Part shown: piece after piece, positions 44,784 through 58,369 of the stretch
How positions within the stretch are numbered: the stretch's first letter is position 1
Layout of the letters: each line of letters starts with the position of its first letter
NCBI RefSeq assembly: GCF_000247815.1
Contig: NC_021675.1
Location: 69,294,051 to 69,358,050 of the forward strand
Source: Ficedula albicollis
Taxonomy: Eukaryota; Chordata; Aves; Passeriformes; Muscicapidae
Direction: 5' to 3'
DNA length: 64,000 nucleotides
Made by a program: the position numbers and the translations under genes
The notes under the pieces: model-generated
The model's input: the letters and a program-made list of their open reading frames with translations, nothing else
Databases searched by the model: none
Told to the model about the DNA's origin: nothing

Positions 44784-47444
44784 AGTCTTACCCAGTTTCC
44801 ATCCCAGTCTCAGCATCCCCTGGCTGCCCTCCTCTCCCTTGGCACTGCGGTGCCCTCTGCAGCCTCCCTGCAGCTCCCAGCCCTTCTCCCTGCCCAGGGT
44901 GATCCTGCTGAGCCCTTTCCCTGCCCGTGCCTGGCTCCCAGCTCCTGGGGCTCTGCAGCCCTGAGCACAGAGCTGCCTTTGTGCTCTGCACGTGTTGGCT
45001 GCCAAGAGCCATGAGCCATCCTGGCACTGCGCTCCCTAAAAATAGCCTTGCCCCACGGATAACCTGCTGCCTCTGCGAGCGGCAGGTCTTAAAGACAAAC
45101 CCTCCTATAAACCCACACAAAATGAGGTGCAGAAACACCCCTGGGGTGGGGAGGGATGCTCTGAAGGAACAGGTGAAATAAAGAATACAGGCTGGGTACA
45201 GCCACAGGCAGGCAGGAAAGCAGTGCCAGGGGGAGCAAGTGTTGAGTACAACCTGCACACAGGCGTAATACGACAACTGCTGAGCTGCAGGGCGTTCTTT
45301 TACAGTCAGCTCCAAGTGCTGTGTGTGAAGACACAGCACTGCCAGCAAAAGTAATCCAAAAGAACAGCACTCCATCTGAAAAAGCTGAAAAAATACTCCT
45401 TCTTTACATAAGGATGCGTATTTTGGATACAAAATATACTCAGATAGCATTTTTGCCCTTCCATTTACTCTTTCACATTTTATTTTAATAACAAGGGGAG
45501 TCAAGTGATCTTGATTGACGGGCTGGTTCCCAAGGAAACATGAGCAACTTATTTCTCTTAAATAGCAGGCACAAATGTTTCCTGTGTTAAACTGCACAGC
45601 CTGCTGTGACATTCAGATCTCCAGGATATAATCCCAAAAGAACAGAATGTGTTTGCCTGGCTGTGAGGTGGGGAAGGAGAGAGGTAGCAGCACACTACAG
45701 CTGGTGATGGGTGCTAGCAGGGATCTGGCACCCAAATAATTTTTACAGAGCTATGTCCCTTGTCCCAGTCCCCAAAGGAAGGGGAAAACAAGAGTTTAAC
45801 AAAAAAACAAAGGTAAAATTACCCAGTGTTGCTGGGAGAGAAATAGAAAAAGAGAAATCTGTAATAGCAAGCCTTGCCAGGCTGGCTGCCCAGTGTTGCT
45901 GGGACACATTAGGGGAATAAAAAGAGCCACGGTGCTCTGGCTCAGGCTCCATCCAGCTTGGGATGCTGCTTTGGCTGGTGCAGATGAAGGTAGGAAGGGA
46001 CTTGGAAAAGAAAATCTAAGACAAAGCTGAGCATCCTCATAAGGTGCTCTCTGGTATCATTTGGGGTATCTCAAACCTGGGATTTCCTACATAAAGGACA
46101 CTTTCCTGCCCCTTGTGCCCAGGGATGCTGTTCCCAGCTCTGATCACATAGTGCAAAGTACTATGGCTTTAGTAGCCAAAAAATTTTTTTCTTCATTTTT
46201 CTTCCTGCTGCTTCAGGTTAAAGTGATGGAAAAAAAAATAAAACCAGTGGAAACCAGCAGTTTCTTGAAGTTGGGTCAAACACACAAAACATCTCCCCAA
46301 AGCTCTCCTTGCCTTCTTTATAATTCACTTCAAGGGATGTCTGAGCCTGATGGGATTTGTCTGCATAGTAAATCCCAGAAGATAACTCTCCATAAGTTCC
46401 ATCATCTCCGAGTTGCCCATTTACCTCCCGAAACTTTTTGTGTCCACAATATCCTTCAGAAAGACCTTGCCAGCTCAGCTACCCATTGCATGAGGTAAGG
46501 ACCCATCTTCATGGATGTATCCCACCAATTTCATTTGCTGGCCACTAGTTCCTATAGAGCCAAGACACTGGCTGTTCCCTCACTACCCTGGTCCCTTGAA
46601 CACAGGATTTTTCCAGACCTCATTTGTTGCTCCTTCAGTTCTTCTTTTACTTATCTGAGCCAATATTAAAGTGAGGAGGTGATAATTTGGCCTTGGAATG
46701 ACTTTTTCCCCCCTCCTTGCACAATTTAGTTTTTGGTTGAAAAGGAAAAAAAAAACCTAAACTTCCCCCCCTCCCCCCCCCTCTGTTTCCTTAGGATTCA
46801 GAAGAAAAAAATTAATGAAATAAGGTTTTGCTTGCCAAAGTTTCCAGGTGCCCAAAGTCTTGTTACTGGGACACTGAACAAACAGCCTTCAAACACAATC
46901 CCTGCCTTTGTTCTGCCAGCTGGAAACACAGGTCACTCTGCACCCAGACACCACCTTGGAGCAGAGATATTCCCCTGAGAAAAACTCTCCTTTCAGCAGG
47001 CAAAGGATGCCAAAAAGGATCCTGGATTTTTTATTTTTTTTTTCACTGAGTTCCTGGAGCAGTTTGTTCACCAAGGAATATTTTCTGTGAGGTCTCTGTC
47101 CACACGAGTGACTCAGCTCAGCAAACAGCAGCGGTGATTCACTGCTCTGGAGCGTGCCAGCGGTGGCTGGAGACCTGTGTGGTGCTGAGTCTGTTCCTCA
47201 GCAGGAAACAGCCCTAATAAATGACATCAGCAGCCTGATTCAGTCACTAGGACCACGGACTGCAAGGCTCCCACTCAGATTCCCCTTCCCCAGGCAGCTT
47301 TTCCTCTCCTGTGCCCCTCAGCTGGGCTCCCATGCAAGGGCTGGGTCTTGATGCACAGCTAAGGGGTCTCTGAGCTGGGCTGTAAAGCAAATCCCAACGT
47401 GACTGAAAGAGCACACAGGGAATGGCTCCCACTGCCAGAGGGCA
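44784..47444. other. GC-rich then ordinary sequence, no gene supported
   Basis: 44820-45060 is GC-rich but CpG-poor. A 274-codon minus-strand frame (45612-44788) spans it and ends at the LTR boundary; it has two hydrophobic stretches but no family resemblance. Near 45823 and 45889 the word cccagtgttgctggga occurs twice. Short C-rich tracts occur at about 46765-46782. Confidence 0.4.
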
Positions 47445-47670
47445 GGGCTGGTGGGATTTTGGGCAGGAATTGTTCCCTGTGAGGGTGGTGAGCCCTGGCA
47501 CAGGGTGCCCAGAGAAGCTGTGGCTGCTGCATCCCTGGAAGTGTCCAAGACCAGGTAGCACAGGGCTTGGAACAACCTAGGATAATAGAAGGTGTCCCTG
47601 CCCATGGCAGGAGATTGGAACAAGATGATCTTCAAGGTCCTTTCCAACCCAAACCATTCCATGATGCTAC
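47445..47670 (+). repeat. CR1 LINE 3' end
   Basis: 'gttccctgtgagggtggtg' through 'gaaggtgtccctgcccatgg' to 'cccaaaccattccatgatgc'. Sense orientation, little diverged. Confidence 0.9.
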
Positions 47671-48174
47671 AGTTCCATGACTGCATGGTGAATTCACTCA
47701 AACAACAGAATTCAAACCATTTCCCTGAACTTTTCACGAATAAACAGTAGAAAAATAAAGTTACCGAAAGGAAACGAAGTAGACTGGCCACCAAAGGTAG
47801 CAGACAATCCTCCATGGAATTACTTGCTCACAGATTCACATCCCCCAGTCCACCTCCAGTTGGAAGCATGTTATGAAGTCATTGAAACAAATCAAAATGG
47901 GAGAAGAGGCAGATTTTTAGTGCAGTCTGAGAAACTGTGAGAGTGCTTTAAAAAAGTCATTCCTTTTCACTGCATTCAGGACAAACACCCAAATACCCAG
48001 CAGCTCTCCACGTCCTCATGTTTCAGCTTTGTCTGATCCTTGCAGATATTTTCCAAAGAAACAGAAAAAAGAAATCTTGAACAAAATAGCCAGAATCTTA
48101 CACAACTTAATTCTTCAGAACTAAGAATGCCTGATGGATGAAACAAGTGGCTTATGCCCAAAATTGTTCCTAAA
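47671..48174. other. No recognised gene
   Basis: Nothing recognised. Confidence 0.4.
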
Positions 48175-48572
48175 TATAAAGGGCATTTCACATCTTTTTG
48201 CAACTGCCCTTGTACACCTGCTACCAACACGTTGTACAAACCACAGAGCAGACCCAAAACACTTAACTCCTGTATTATTTTTCCCTTTTCCTGCCCAGAT
48301 AATGAAATTAATCTCATCATAGTCCACCTCACAACTAAATCCCAGCCTGGGGGCCAGAAGACCAGAGCCCACCACAATCCTACCCAAACACCATCAGGTT
48401 TTCTTTACCTCCCAGTATTTGTTTTCTGCCACTCAGACACATCAGTGTTTATGCAGTTCCACAAGACACTGGGATAGACAGAAGAAAAAAGCTATTAAAA
48501 AAATAAAAACAGGCATAGCTTTAAACTTTTTTCAGCTCAAACACCCCTAAAAGCCAGCGGAGAACCAGCTCC
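48175..48572. repeat. Unidentified paired element, copy 2
   Basis: Second copy of the element at 37150-37551. In both copies a pyrimidine tract ending in CAG (tttcccttttcctgcccag here) precedes the conserved aatgaaattaatctcatc, so it has the look of a splice acceptor. A short frame stays open across about 40 aligned codons in both, but with many amino-acid changes, so there is no sign of coding constraint. Confidence 0.8.
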
Positions 48573-48637
48573 CACTTCTTGTGCATAGCTCAACCTACAA
48601 CCCACGGTCCTGCCCATCTTTGTTACCTTTTGCTGAA

Positions 48638-48789
48638 TCTTCCTGCTGGTGGAGGTGGCTCAAAGCAGGTCCCTTTAAATCCTTTGTTGTGTTTGCACAA
48701 GTGGAATACAGCTTCTTCCTGCTGGTGGAGGTGGCTCAAAGCAGGTCCCTTTAAATCCTTTGTTGTGTTTGCACAAGTGGAATACAGCT
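48638..48789. repeat. Two-copy tandem duplication, 76-bp unit
   Basis: Copies at 48638-48713 and 48714-48789 begin tcttcctgctggtggaggtg and are almost identical. An A tract follows at about 48794. Confidence 0.95.
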
Positions 48790-49580
48790 CCTATTAAAAA
48801 AAAAAAAAAATCTTCTGTGTGTGCCAAGACGTGTGTAGAGATTATGAATCACTAAATGGCAGCCACGTGTCAGCAAAAGTAGCAGGAAGTGTCTTGCCTT
48901 TGACCTTTATTTATTGCAGCAAGAGCACTCTGTAGCATATAGTTATAGAGATCTAATCATCCCTGCTAGCCAAGAAACATTGGCTCTACTGCCTGAATAG
49001 GATGCTTTGGCTATTAAAATTAAATTAAAAGAAGAATATTCGGCTTTTCTAGCTAATAGTTTTCAGTTGGAAGAGACTCTGAGAGAGGCCTTTCAGTCTG
49101 TTGCCTTTGTGTGTTTGGAAGGCAGAGAATTCCTTTGGAGTCCCTGGGCTTGTGAAGGAATGGAGGGATTTGGTGGCCAGTCCTTTGGCCCACCTCTAAT
49201 TCCAACACACACCCTTGTTCCACAGAACTGAGCTGTGAGGTTGGGAAGCAGCAATGTCCTGACCCCTCTCTGTTTTGCAGAGAGGAATTTGATACATGTA
49301 CTTATTTTTTACTAAATCCCACACATCGGAGGGCATCAAAGCACCTCTGGGCTGCAGTTCAGGGGAGATCTGCTTGAATTATGCAGCTTTGTAAGTGCTG
49401 TGCCTGGTTCTTCCTCAGGTGCAAAAAAGAATTTTGACATCTTTCTACATTAAGGGCAACCAGGGTGGTTTTCCTACAGGAGAGCAGGGTGCAGTGGGGT
49501 CCTGAAGCATAAAAATTCATCCCTTAGGATCCCCAGACATTTCTGCAGACCTGTCACTGAGGCAACCCATCAAGGAAATC
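48790..49580. other. No gene supported
   Basis: A 74-codon frame at 49007-49231 starts with charged residues but has no family resemblance. AT-rich around 48930-49040. Confidence 0.4.
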
Positions 49581-49742
49581 ATAGAATCACGTATTCTTAG
49601 AATCACAGAATGGTTTAAGTTGGAAGGGACCTTAAATCCACCTAGTTCCAGCCCCCTGCCATGGGCAGGGACACCTTCCACTATCCCAGGAGGCTCCAAG
49701 CTCTGTCCAACCTGGCCTTGGACACTGCCAGGGATGGGGCAG
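49581..49742 (-). repeat. CR1 LINE 3' fragment
   Basis: 'agaatcacagaatggtttaa' through 'ccatgggcagggacaccttc' to 'ggacactgccagggatgggg'. The terminal octamer region is repeated (agaatcacgtattcttagaatcac). Reverse orientation. Confidence 0.9.
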
Positions 49743-52700
49743 CCACAATAATCCATAATAAAGCCATCTATCCATAACCATGCTATCCATCACCATGTGC
49801 CCACCACACTCTGCACCTGGCAGTTCAAACCTGTCAGGAGAAGGGAGCACAGTCTCTGCTGCTCCATGGTCTTTCTCTGCCTTCCAATGGGATCCTCTCC
49901 ACGAGCCCCCAGAGAGAGACCAGGGTGCCTCACCTGGATTTTTTGAGGTTAAATCTCTTCTAACGGCATAGAGGTCTCTATTCTGCTTTCAACAGAGGTC
50001 AGGGGTGCAAGAGCAGCCTGTGGCCTTCCCTCCATCACTGGGGTCTCCCTGCTTGGTCAAACCAAGAAACTGAGTGTCTGGAGGGCAAAATGCCACTGAC
50101 ACCGAGGTCAGCTGGTGGCCTGTCCCCAAGGTGGCACACAGCAGCAGGATCAGGCCTTTAATCCTGTTCTCCATGGATTCCCATTGTCCCTCAAATTCCT
50201 TTTGTGGCTCTTTCCTACCCTTCTCCCCCCACCTTGCTTTTTCTGGTGTAACGTTGAGCTGATCCCCATGCTCTGTCCATCCTGTCACAGCCGCATTCTT
50301 GGAAAGGGTGCACACACCCTGGTGTTGGGGTTGCTGCAGCAACCACCCTTGACATCACCACCTTCCCCACGTCTGCCCCTGCCACACAGGAGGTTGTGAA
50401 AGCCTCTTTGGCACTGCAGCTGCATATTTGGGTGGCTGGGGAGGAGACTCCTATTCCAAACCAGGAGTGCAAGGAGATGTGTCTGCAGGAGAGCAGGGTC
50501 ACAGGGGGGACTGGCAGCACCTGGATTTCTCCAAGGATCCCCCTGGCTGGCAGCATGGAGCTTGCTGCTCCATCACAAAGTGCCTCTTTCCTGCAAAATC
50601 CAGCTGGGACAGGAGTCACTCATCCCAAACAGAGCAGGCTCCGTCCTCAAATGACTCTGGCATCCCTGAAGGACGTGACTCCTGGAGGTTATCCCAGACA
50701 TCCTGTGTAGGTGTGGACAGTGCATGACTCTTGCTTCTCGTGGTGGCTGTGGCCATTTTACAATCAGGGCAGAGTCCGGATGCCAGAGCTCACAGGTTTT
50801 ATCAGATGCCAGAAAACATCTCATTTCTGTATTGATGAATCTTATCCACCTGAGATGTTTCTAGGACAGGGGACGTGGCCAGCTCACACCTTGTCATCAG
50901 GAGTGTCCAAATCTTCATCACCCTTCCTAAACCCCACCCTGGCAGTTGCTCAATTAGCGGAGAAACCCAGATTTTATCAAGTCACATACACACCAAAATC
51001 CATTGAATTTTCCAGCCTTCTGCTGAAGGACTGACTTATGACTTCCAAATGTGAGCAGGTTGCTCCTGGAGCCTCCCTGCAATCCCTTGAGGAGCACAAG
51101 AATTTTACAGCAGGAATGTTTGTTGTTTCCACATTGTAGCCTTCTGGACAGCCAAGTCAAAATTAATGACTTGAAAAATTAACTTTTCCTCCTTTTGTAA
51201 AGCAGCTGAATCTCAGAGGCTTTTGGAGGCCAATGCAGGATTTGGAGAGCAACTTCATGGGCTCTGCTTTGCAGAGCAACATCCAGAGAGGAAAGCAAAG
51301 GGACCCAGCCTGACTTTGGGGTGGAGAGAGCCCCAAACAGAAGGAAAAAGGGAGATAACCCTGCAAATTCCTTTTTCCAGCCATGTACACCTTTCTTGGC
51401 CCCTTCAATCTCACCCTGAAGGGATAAAAAGAGGAGTGGAGAGAGAGAGCAATAGTTCAACATGCAACAAAGCTGGCAATGCCTACTGATTCCATGTGGA
51501 TTTGTGCCTTGTGATCCCACTCTGGTGCAAGTCAACCACCAGCCTGTAAAACCTTTCTGTTTGTGACTCTTGCCATGAAATCTGGTGGAAGTTGGTCAAG
51601 TGCTTCGAGGGAAGGTAAAGAACAAAGGTCACAGATGAAGCCAGGCATCTTCCATTCTTGTGCAAAATGTGCTCATGAAGTTATGTTTCCTTAGGAGACC
51701 AAGACAAAGCCATGTTCGTGGCAGAAATCCATGGAAACAAGCTCAGAGGGGAGCCAGGGCAGAGAGCCAGAGCCTTTATCCAAGAGTGACAGGTTATTCA
51801 GGTCTGGGATGAGGTTACACCCAAGGGATGGGATGGACAGCATAATGCTGTCACATTTCTTAACATCACACAGAGCCAGCCAGGATGCTTGGGAATTTTC
51901 CAGGCAAACTTTTTTTTTTTTTTTTTTTTCCCATCAGAGTGTGCAGATTTGTTGAATGCTGGACATTTCACAGAAAACATTGCCTTTGTTGAACTTCTGA
52001 TACAGCACAGCCAGGGACATGTTTCCACTGGGCAGGACAAATTTCCATCAGGAACCTGACTGCCAGTTCATGGGATGGTGTGAGGAGCTCCTCACAAACC
52101 AATTCCTCCACACTCCCAGGGAGCCAGGCTTGTTGATTTACAGTCAGGATCCCAAACTGATGACTTGATGAGCTCAAGACTTCTCCAAAAGTCTCTCCTG
52201 CAGCTCCTGGTCAAATATTGGGAACATCTTGGCAGTTCATGGGACTGGAGCAGCTACAGATTCATCCCAACTCTACCCCTAAGCTGTTGGACTGTCCTGT
52301 GGGGAGCTTTGCTGCCCATCAGTCAGGTAACCCAATGGCCAAAACAGACCTAAATCCACTGGCACTGGTTGAAGTCATTGCTCCTTCTTTTACCCCTGTA
52401 AATCCCTGCCCCTGTTCCCACTGCTCCCATGTCGAGGCAGCCCACAGAAACCCCCAAACCAAGTCCATCACCCTGGCCCAGCCTCTCTGCGAACAAGGTC
52501 CTTGCAGCCACCTGTCCACATGTGCACTCACATTTCCTGCCTGTAGCTACTTTCTCCAGGGCTTAGACCTTCCCATTTCACTATGTAAAACAAGGCCATG
52601 GACTTTTTCCACTACAAAAGGTCAAGCAGGTCCTTCCCACCTTTTGAACCTGCTACAAATGATCTCATGAAGCAGGACTGTGGTCACACTGCCAGAGTCA

Positions 52701-52872
52701 CTCTCCCCAGGAAGCAGCTCCTGGTTAAATCCTGTGGGATCTTGTCTGTACTGCTTACCTGGGATGGATTAACCATGTCCACTCTGAACTGGGATTGCTG
52801 CTTGTCTCTTCTGGGTCACCTGCTCCTTTTGGGCACAAAATGAAATTATTGTTATTCCTTCAGCTCAAAGAC
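49743..52872. other. No recognised gene
   Basis: Contains a 20-nt T tract at 51910-51929 and a 14-bp palindrome gttgctgcagcaac near 50326. A 150-codon plus-strand frame at 52218-52670 has no family resemblance. Confidence 0.4.
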
Positions 52873-53018
52873 CTTGTGAGCGCTGTCCTCACGCCCCCAG
52901 AGTGGCATCCAGGGTATGTGCAGAGTGCCCTTGGACAAAACCTTCCTTGTGAGCGCTGTCCTCACGCCCCCAGAGTGGCATCCAGGGTATGTGCAGAGTG
53001 CCCTTGGATAAAACCTTG
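52873..53018. repeat. Two-copy tandem duplication, 73-bp unit
   Basis: Copies at 52873-52945 and 52946-53018 begin cttgtgagcgctgtcctcac and differ at very few sites (ttggacaaaa/ttggataaaa). Confidence 0.95.
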
Positions 53019-53450
53019 GGCATATGGCCCTGGCAGATGGTGCAGGACGCTCTGGGGTGGTGCTGGAGAGCCCTGGAGGTTGGCAAGAGCCAGGTTTCAG
53101 CTCAAATGCTTTAAACTGAGATGCCCTAATGAGGAGGGAGTGGAATGAAGCCACAGGCTGTGTGCAGACCCCAGGCACAGGTTCCTCAGCCCCAGAGCTG
53201 ACAAACACGGGCCAGGACACGTGCCCATGATCAGGGATGGCGTCAGTGCCCATCACAAGCTGCAGCTCACACTGTCACCACGCTCAGCGCATTGCTGGTG
53301 TCCATCCAGGGGTCAGTTCCCTACCCCCAGGACAGATCCAGCAGCTGCATCCACTGCTGGGAGCTCAGCCCCCACCCAGGCTGTCAGGACAGAGGTCCTG
53401 GCAATGCCCACCCCTTTCCTTGTGCTGTCACCATGAGGAGCACCACCATG
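53019..53450. other. No recognised gene
   Basis: GC-moderate sequence, nothing recognised. Confidence 0.4.
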
Positions 53451-53700
53451 GAATCACAGGATCATTTAGGTTGGAAAAACCCATTAAGATCATCGAGTCC
53501 AGCTCTTAACCCAGCACTAACCCTTGTCCCAGGTGCCTCACCTACATGTTTTTGAACACTCCCAGGAACTCCACCCCTTTCCTGGGAAGCCTGTTTCAAT
53601 AACTGATCACTCTTACAGTGAAGAAATTTTCACTGAGATCCAGAGAGATTTGCCCTTCTGGAAGCCAAATCTTTCCCTCCCACGGTTGCCTTCCCACCCC
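53451..53700 (-). repeat. CR1 LINE fragment, different subfamily
   Basis: 'aatcacaggatcatttaggt' followed by 'aagatcatcgagtccagctc' and 'tttttgaacactcccaggaa'. These words mark another avian CR1 subfamily. Reverse orientation. Confidence 0.85.
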
Positions 53701-54142
53701 AAATCACACATCTACCTTTCTCTTCAGCTGGCAAGCCTGTGTTACTCAAGGTCAGGCTGTTTAAGCCCCAGCTGCAGCTTCGGTCCTGCTGTTTTGTCGA
53801 GGAGACAGTTTCAGCATGTACAGCACTTCCTCTTCTGGGACATTTGAGGACTGAGGCTGTGACCTTTGGCTGCTGTTTGGGGTCAGCAGCAGAGGCAGCA
53901 GTCCCAGGGGTGAGTGGGTTGAAAGAGAAAAGTTCTCTTCCTCCCCCTCCATCTCCTTAGGGACAAACTCAGACCAAAGCAAGCAGCCAGCCAGAGGTGG
54001 GACACTGCAGGGACCTTCTCCACACAGACCTGCTGGAGCAGGAGTTGATTCATCAGTGTCTCAAGCACAGGACTAAACCTCAGCCCATCCTCTGAGCAAC
54101 ATCTAAATTCCATTCCTGACTTTCCTATGGCCAGAAGTATGG
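53701..54142. other. No recognised gene
   Basis: Nothing recognised. Confidence 0.4.
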
Positions 54143-54275
54143 CCCCATCCCTGGAAGTGTTCAAAGCCAGGTTGGATGAAGCTTGGAGCAACCTGGTGTA
54201 GCAGAAGGTGTCCCTGCCCATGGCAAGGGGTGAAACTGGATTGTCTTTAAGGTGCTTCCAAACCATTTTAGGATT
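54143..54275 (+). repeat. CR1 LINE 3' end
   Basis: 'ccccatccctggaagtgttc' through 'aaggtgtccctgcccatgg' to 'ccaaaccattttaggattg'. Sense orientation, 5'-truncated. Confidence 0.9.
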
Positions 54276-57200
54276 GCAGTAAGGAAAATTAATCCTAATG
54301 GGAAGCCTTTGCATGCAAACAATAAATAGTATTTACCACTAAGTACCTTTTCTACTCAACTTTTATGTATATTCATCTGTAGCTGAAGCCTTTCTGCTGC
54401 CTTATAAATTATGAGTTATTCAGTTTACGTCACAGTAGGATAGCCCAAAGGAAAAGGCTGGGGAGGTCAGGAGCCTCATGTTTGGAGTGACTTTGGTTAA
54501 ATCACTGGCTGAGGAGGCTGAATGCTCCCCAGGAGGAACCAGGGTGCACAACCTGACAGACTCATCCCTTTCCTAGGGCAGAGCCCAGCACAGACACATG
54601 AGCAGGCACAACGTGGGGCTGTCTCCAGGAGGATTTTCCTGGCAGGTATCATTAAAGAAGATTACATCCCTTTGCCCAGAAACATTTACAAAGCTGCTGG
54701 TGGAAATAGAAGTGACTGTAGAAGGTCAAATAGTACCATCTGCCTTGGCAGGGCTCAGGGTGCTGCAGCCTGGCTTCTGGCTGAGGTGTGAAAACAAATC
54801 CCTCTCTGGGCTTTTGAAAGAAAACAAGAGGAAATCACCATCTCGAGAGGCATGAGCATCCTTCAGCTCCACCTCAGTTCAGCCAAATTTCTGAGGAACC
54901 AGCATTTTGGCAACCCTGTGCACAGACACCATCATCTGCATCATCCAAAGGGTCTGGGTCTCACTTAAGCACCAAAGCAGAGCAGATTTTGAGCACAGTG
55001 TGTAGCAAAGGTCAGAACTGCAAACCATGACAGCCTTTGGACCACAATTTCAGAGCAATTCAGAGTCCCTCCTGCCCTACCAAACCTCTTTGTCAATCTG
55101 GTTTGATCCAAAACTAAAACGTGGCCTCAGAGAGGAAGTGGAAGGTGCTTTTTACTTTCAGCCTAAGATCCTGCCTGGGCATGGACTGAGCAGCACACCT
55201 AAACTGGGCTGGACTCAAGGATGGTTTAACTTGCTGTAAGAAAATTAATGGACCCAATCTCAGGTGCTTCCTTAGTGACACTTGGCAGAGCATCTTGCAC
55301 AAGTTGAAGAGAAGAAAAGCCAAAGTCTGAGCAGAGTGCAGAATCCTGGACTCCTGAATCCTCAGTTCATGGTATCCACATCCTGATCAAGCAGAAAAAC
55401 CTCCAGAGTGTTTTATGCTGCCAGGTGAAATGGGTCTGGAATACACAGAAACTCACAGCTTTGCACACTGGGTCACTTCTGCTTCTACAAAGGCTCCTGA
55501 TAATTTAAAATTGACACGCAGTAATAGATTATAAGTAAATAAATCATTTGCTGCAGCGTGCAGCTATTCAAAATCTCCATCTGTTATGAAAATGGCCCAT
55601 GAACCTCACACCTCTGAATCCCAGTAAGATCCTTTAGCTCCAACAGGCTGATTGTTGGATTTGCAGCTCCCACACCAGCTCCAAGGTTAATGGGTTGGGA
55701 ACTTGCAGGTATTTATGGTCTGAGCAGCACAGAGATTTTGGGCAGAAATGCTTCCTTTTAGCTGTTGGGAAGGTAAGCATTAAGTAAACTGCTGAATCAA
55801 AGTGTTTTTTTTATCAGCCTAAGGGACAGAAGGACCAAATAGAATAGTTGGGATGTAAGAAATGCCACCTTCAACTCTGCTCAGTTGTGGCTTCACTGAT
55901 GATGCCCAGAGGTATCAGAGAGATTCAGGCTCCCAATGTGATGATGGACACCAAGCACTGTAAAAAATTCTTCCTGCCCTCCAAATTTCAGCCTGTGTTC
56001 TGTGCCTTCACCTCCAGCCTTCAGACCCTGCAGCTGCAAATCTAAACACAGGATAACTAAACAGCCTCATGTTCCAACTTGGGGACAGAGTCACCTCTCA
56101 CATTTGGCTCTGAGCAGGGCAGGGGCTTGCAGCAAGATGCACATTTTGGCTTGTTCCAGGCTTGCTGGAAATGCCCTCCTTGGCCCTGTGGAGGGAAGCC
56201 AGATGGGGAAGCTGATGTGAATTTGCAGCTGCAGCAAGGCTGAGAGTCAGAGCTGTCAAGAAAGCGAGTGCCAGCATCGTGACTTCCCCCTGCCTTGTGA
56301 TCCGTGGGAAATGGGAGCAGCAGGCTGTGCATGGGGAAACCCAGCAGCCTGGAGCTCCCCAGGCACAGGACACTCTTTCTTTGCTCAAAAGGTCACCCCC
56401 AGGAACGTGCTGTGTCTCCAAATGTCACCGAGTCAGACTGGGCTAGCGAGGACCGCAGACAGCACCCAGCACAGGGCAGGGCTCAGCACGCTTTGGTCAC
56501 CTCCTGAAGTTGGGGTGGTGGTTCCATCCCTGCTGATTCCTCTGTATTCACCCTGAGAGGCCAGTTTTACAAGGAAATTAAAACCTACCCCAAGCCCCTT
56601 GACCAACACACAGGTCCTGTTTCAAGACACGAGGAGCCAGAGGTGACAAAACCAGCGCCCCCGATGACGATGGCATTGTGCAAATGGGCCTGGAATCTGA
56701 GGCTTCCCAGCATGGAATCTTTGCAGAAAAAACCTGCCAAAAGTATTGCTGCTTCCTCTCTCCCCACCCATCAAATCACCACATGGATGGTGCTGATGTT
56801 TAGACATTTTTCAGGTGGATCAACTCCCATAATTGCATCTCTGTATGATCGATAAACAGAGAGGAGATGGCAGGGATAAAAATGGGGATGGGCACTGGGA
56901 AGGGGGAGCATATTTGTGTTTTACTGGTACTGAGGAATGTTATTGAAATCCAAAACACAGCACTACACCAGTTATTAAGGAGGAAATTAACTCTATCCCA
57001 GCTGAAACCAAGACATGAGGCACTCAGGCTAAGCAGACACAAGGGCAGGGAAGTGCCTTCAGCTCCCAAAGGTGCTGTGTGGTCTGAGCAATGCTGGGAA
57101 AAGGCAGCAAAAGCTTCTCTGATGTGCCTTGGCCAGAAAACAAATGTTTGCTCAAAATGACAAATGGAGAAATACGTAGAATGAGCAAAATTTAGTCTAA

Positions 57201-57474
57201 GCCTTGCTTAGAGATAGCTGGAGGTTACTCCAATGAATCAGGATCAGGGAAATGATGAAAGCCATCACAGCCATCCTTGTTGCAGGTGCAGAACTCCAGA
57301 AGAGGTGCAGTTACACTGGGATGGCTCACATTGAAGGCAGGGTCCCACTGCAAAGGATCCACACTGATCTGCAGCTTAAATGAGCACTCTGGTATCAGGA
57401 TGTTTGGAGAGCATGGGATGTTAAAGACACAGGGATGGCACAAGGTGTTTCCAAGCCATCTTATGTATGGTCCC
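54276..57474. other. No recognised gene
   Basis: About 3.2 kb with only short, mutually overlapping frames. Confidence 0.4.
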
Positions 57475-57568
57475 TGTGACTGAAACCCCTACCTGTGCAA
57501 AGCCTCTGGGCTGTAGTTTACTGTGACTGAAACCCCTACCTGTGCAAAGCCTCTGGGCTGTAATTCAT
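57475..57568. repeat. Two-copy tandem duplication, 47-bp unit
   Basis: tgtgactgaaacccctacct starts at 57475 and again at 57522. The copies are near-identical until the end (gtagttta versus gtaattca). Confidence 0.95.
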
Positions 57569-57805
57569 CTTAGCATCATATCCATGAGAAAACAGGAGGA
57601 GCTCCCACAGTAAGCCACCAAAACTCCTGCAGCATCCTCACAAGCCCTGGCACCTAAAAAGTAAATGGGGGTCCTAATCTACCACCAGGTAGACAGGCAC
57701 AAAAATGTGGGACTGCAGAACAGTCACCAAGTTCCATCCACCCCAGTGACTTCTTTTTGGCCACAGCCACAAATATATATCTAGAGAAGAGTTGTCACAG
57801 TACAG
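57569..57805. other. No recognised gene
   Basis: Nothing recognised. Confidence 0.4.
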
Positions 57806-58330
57806 CAAAAAATTTCAGATAATTCCCCAAAATATCCAGGCAGCTTCTAATTTGTGGGTTCCTGTGCCATATAGATCAATTTCATATTTAATTACCCACA
57901 ATGATTTTTTTTCTTCCATCAATTTATCTCGCTGCTTTTTGAACCCCCATTGATTTTCAACATCCACAACATCCTGTTGCAAGGAGTTCCACAGCTTAAT
58001 TACACACTGGGGGAAGAGCCACCTCCTCTTGTTTGTTTTGGATTTACAATTCCTGGTTTCATCTGATGTTCTTGCAGAGATAGAGATGGGGAACATACTC
58101 TTCCTGTCCACCCTTCCCACACCACCCAGTGATTTACAGTCCTCTGTCACAACCCTTCTGAAACATCTCCCTCCCAGCCTGATGAGCTTTGAGCATCTTA
58201 GTCCTGATCTTTTCCAGGTTCCTTTTGTGTTCTCCTGCCTTTTGAGGACTGGGAACCATCTTCCAGATGCTCCCTCAAAGGGAACATGAGGCCCTGAAGT
58301 CTCTTAACATGAGGGTCTGCTTATCCTATG
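57806..58330 (-). repeat. Old LINE, CR1-like, about 500 bp
   Basis: 'gctgctttttgaacccccat' with 'acaacatcctgttgcaagga' and 'gttccacagcttaattacac' is characteristic of older avian CR1 subfamilies. Reverse orientation. The 111-codon minus-strand frame within it belongs to the element. Confidence 0.75.
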
Positions 58331-58369
58331 CAGGCTCAAAATAAAGGGGGGTGCCCAAGATGGAAGCAT

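Noticed and set aside
52218..52670. 150-codon frame, possibly retroviral
   Set aside because: No motif of gag, pol or env recognised, no flanking LTRs seen, and composition is like the surroundings.
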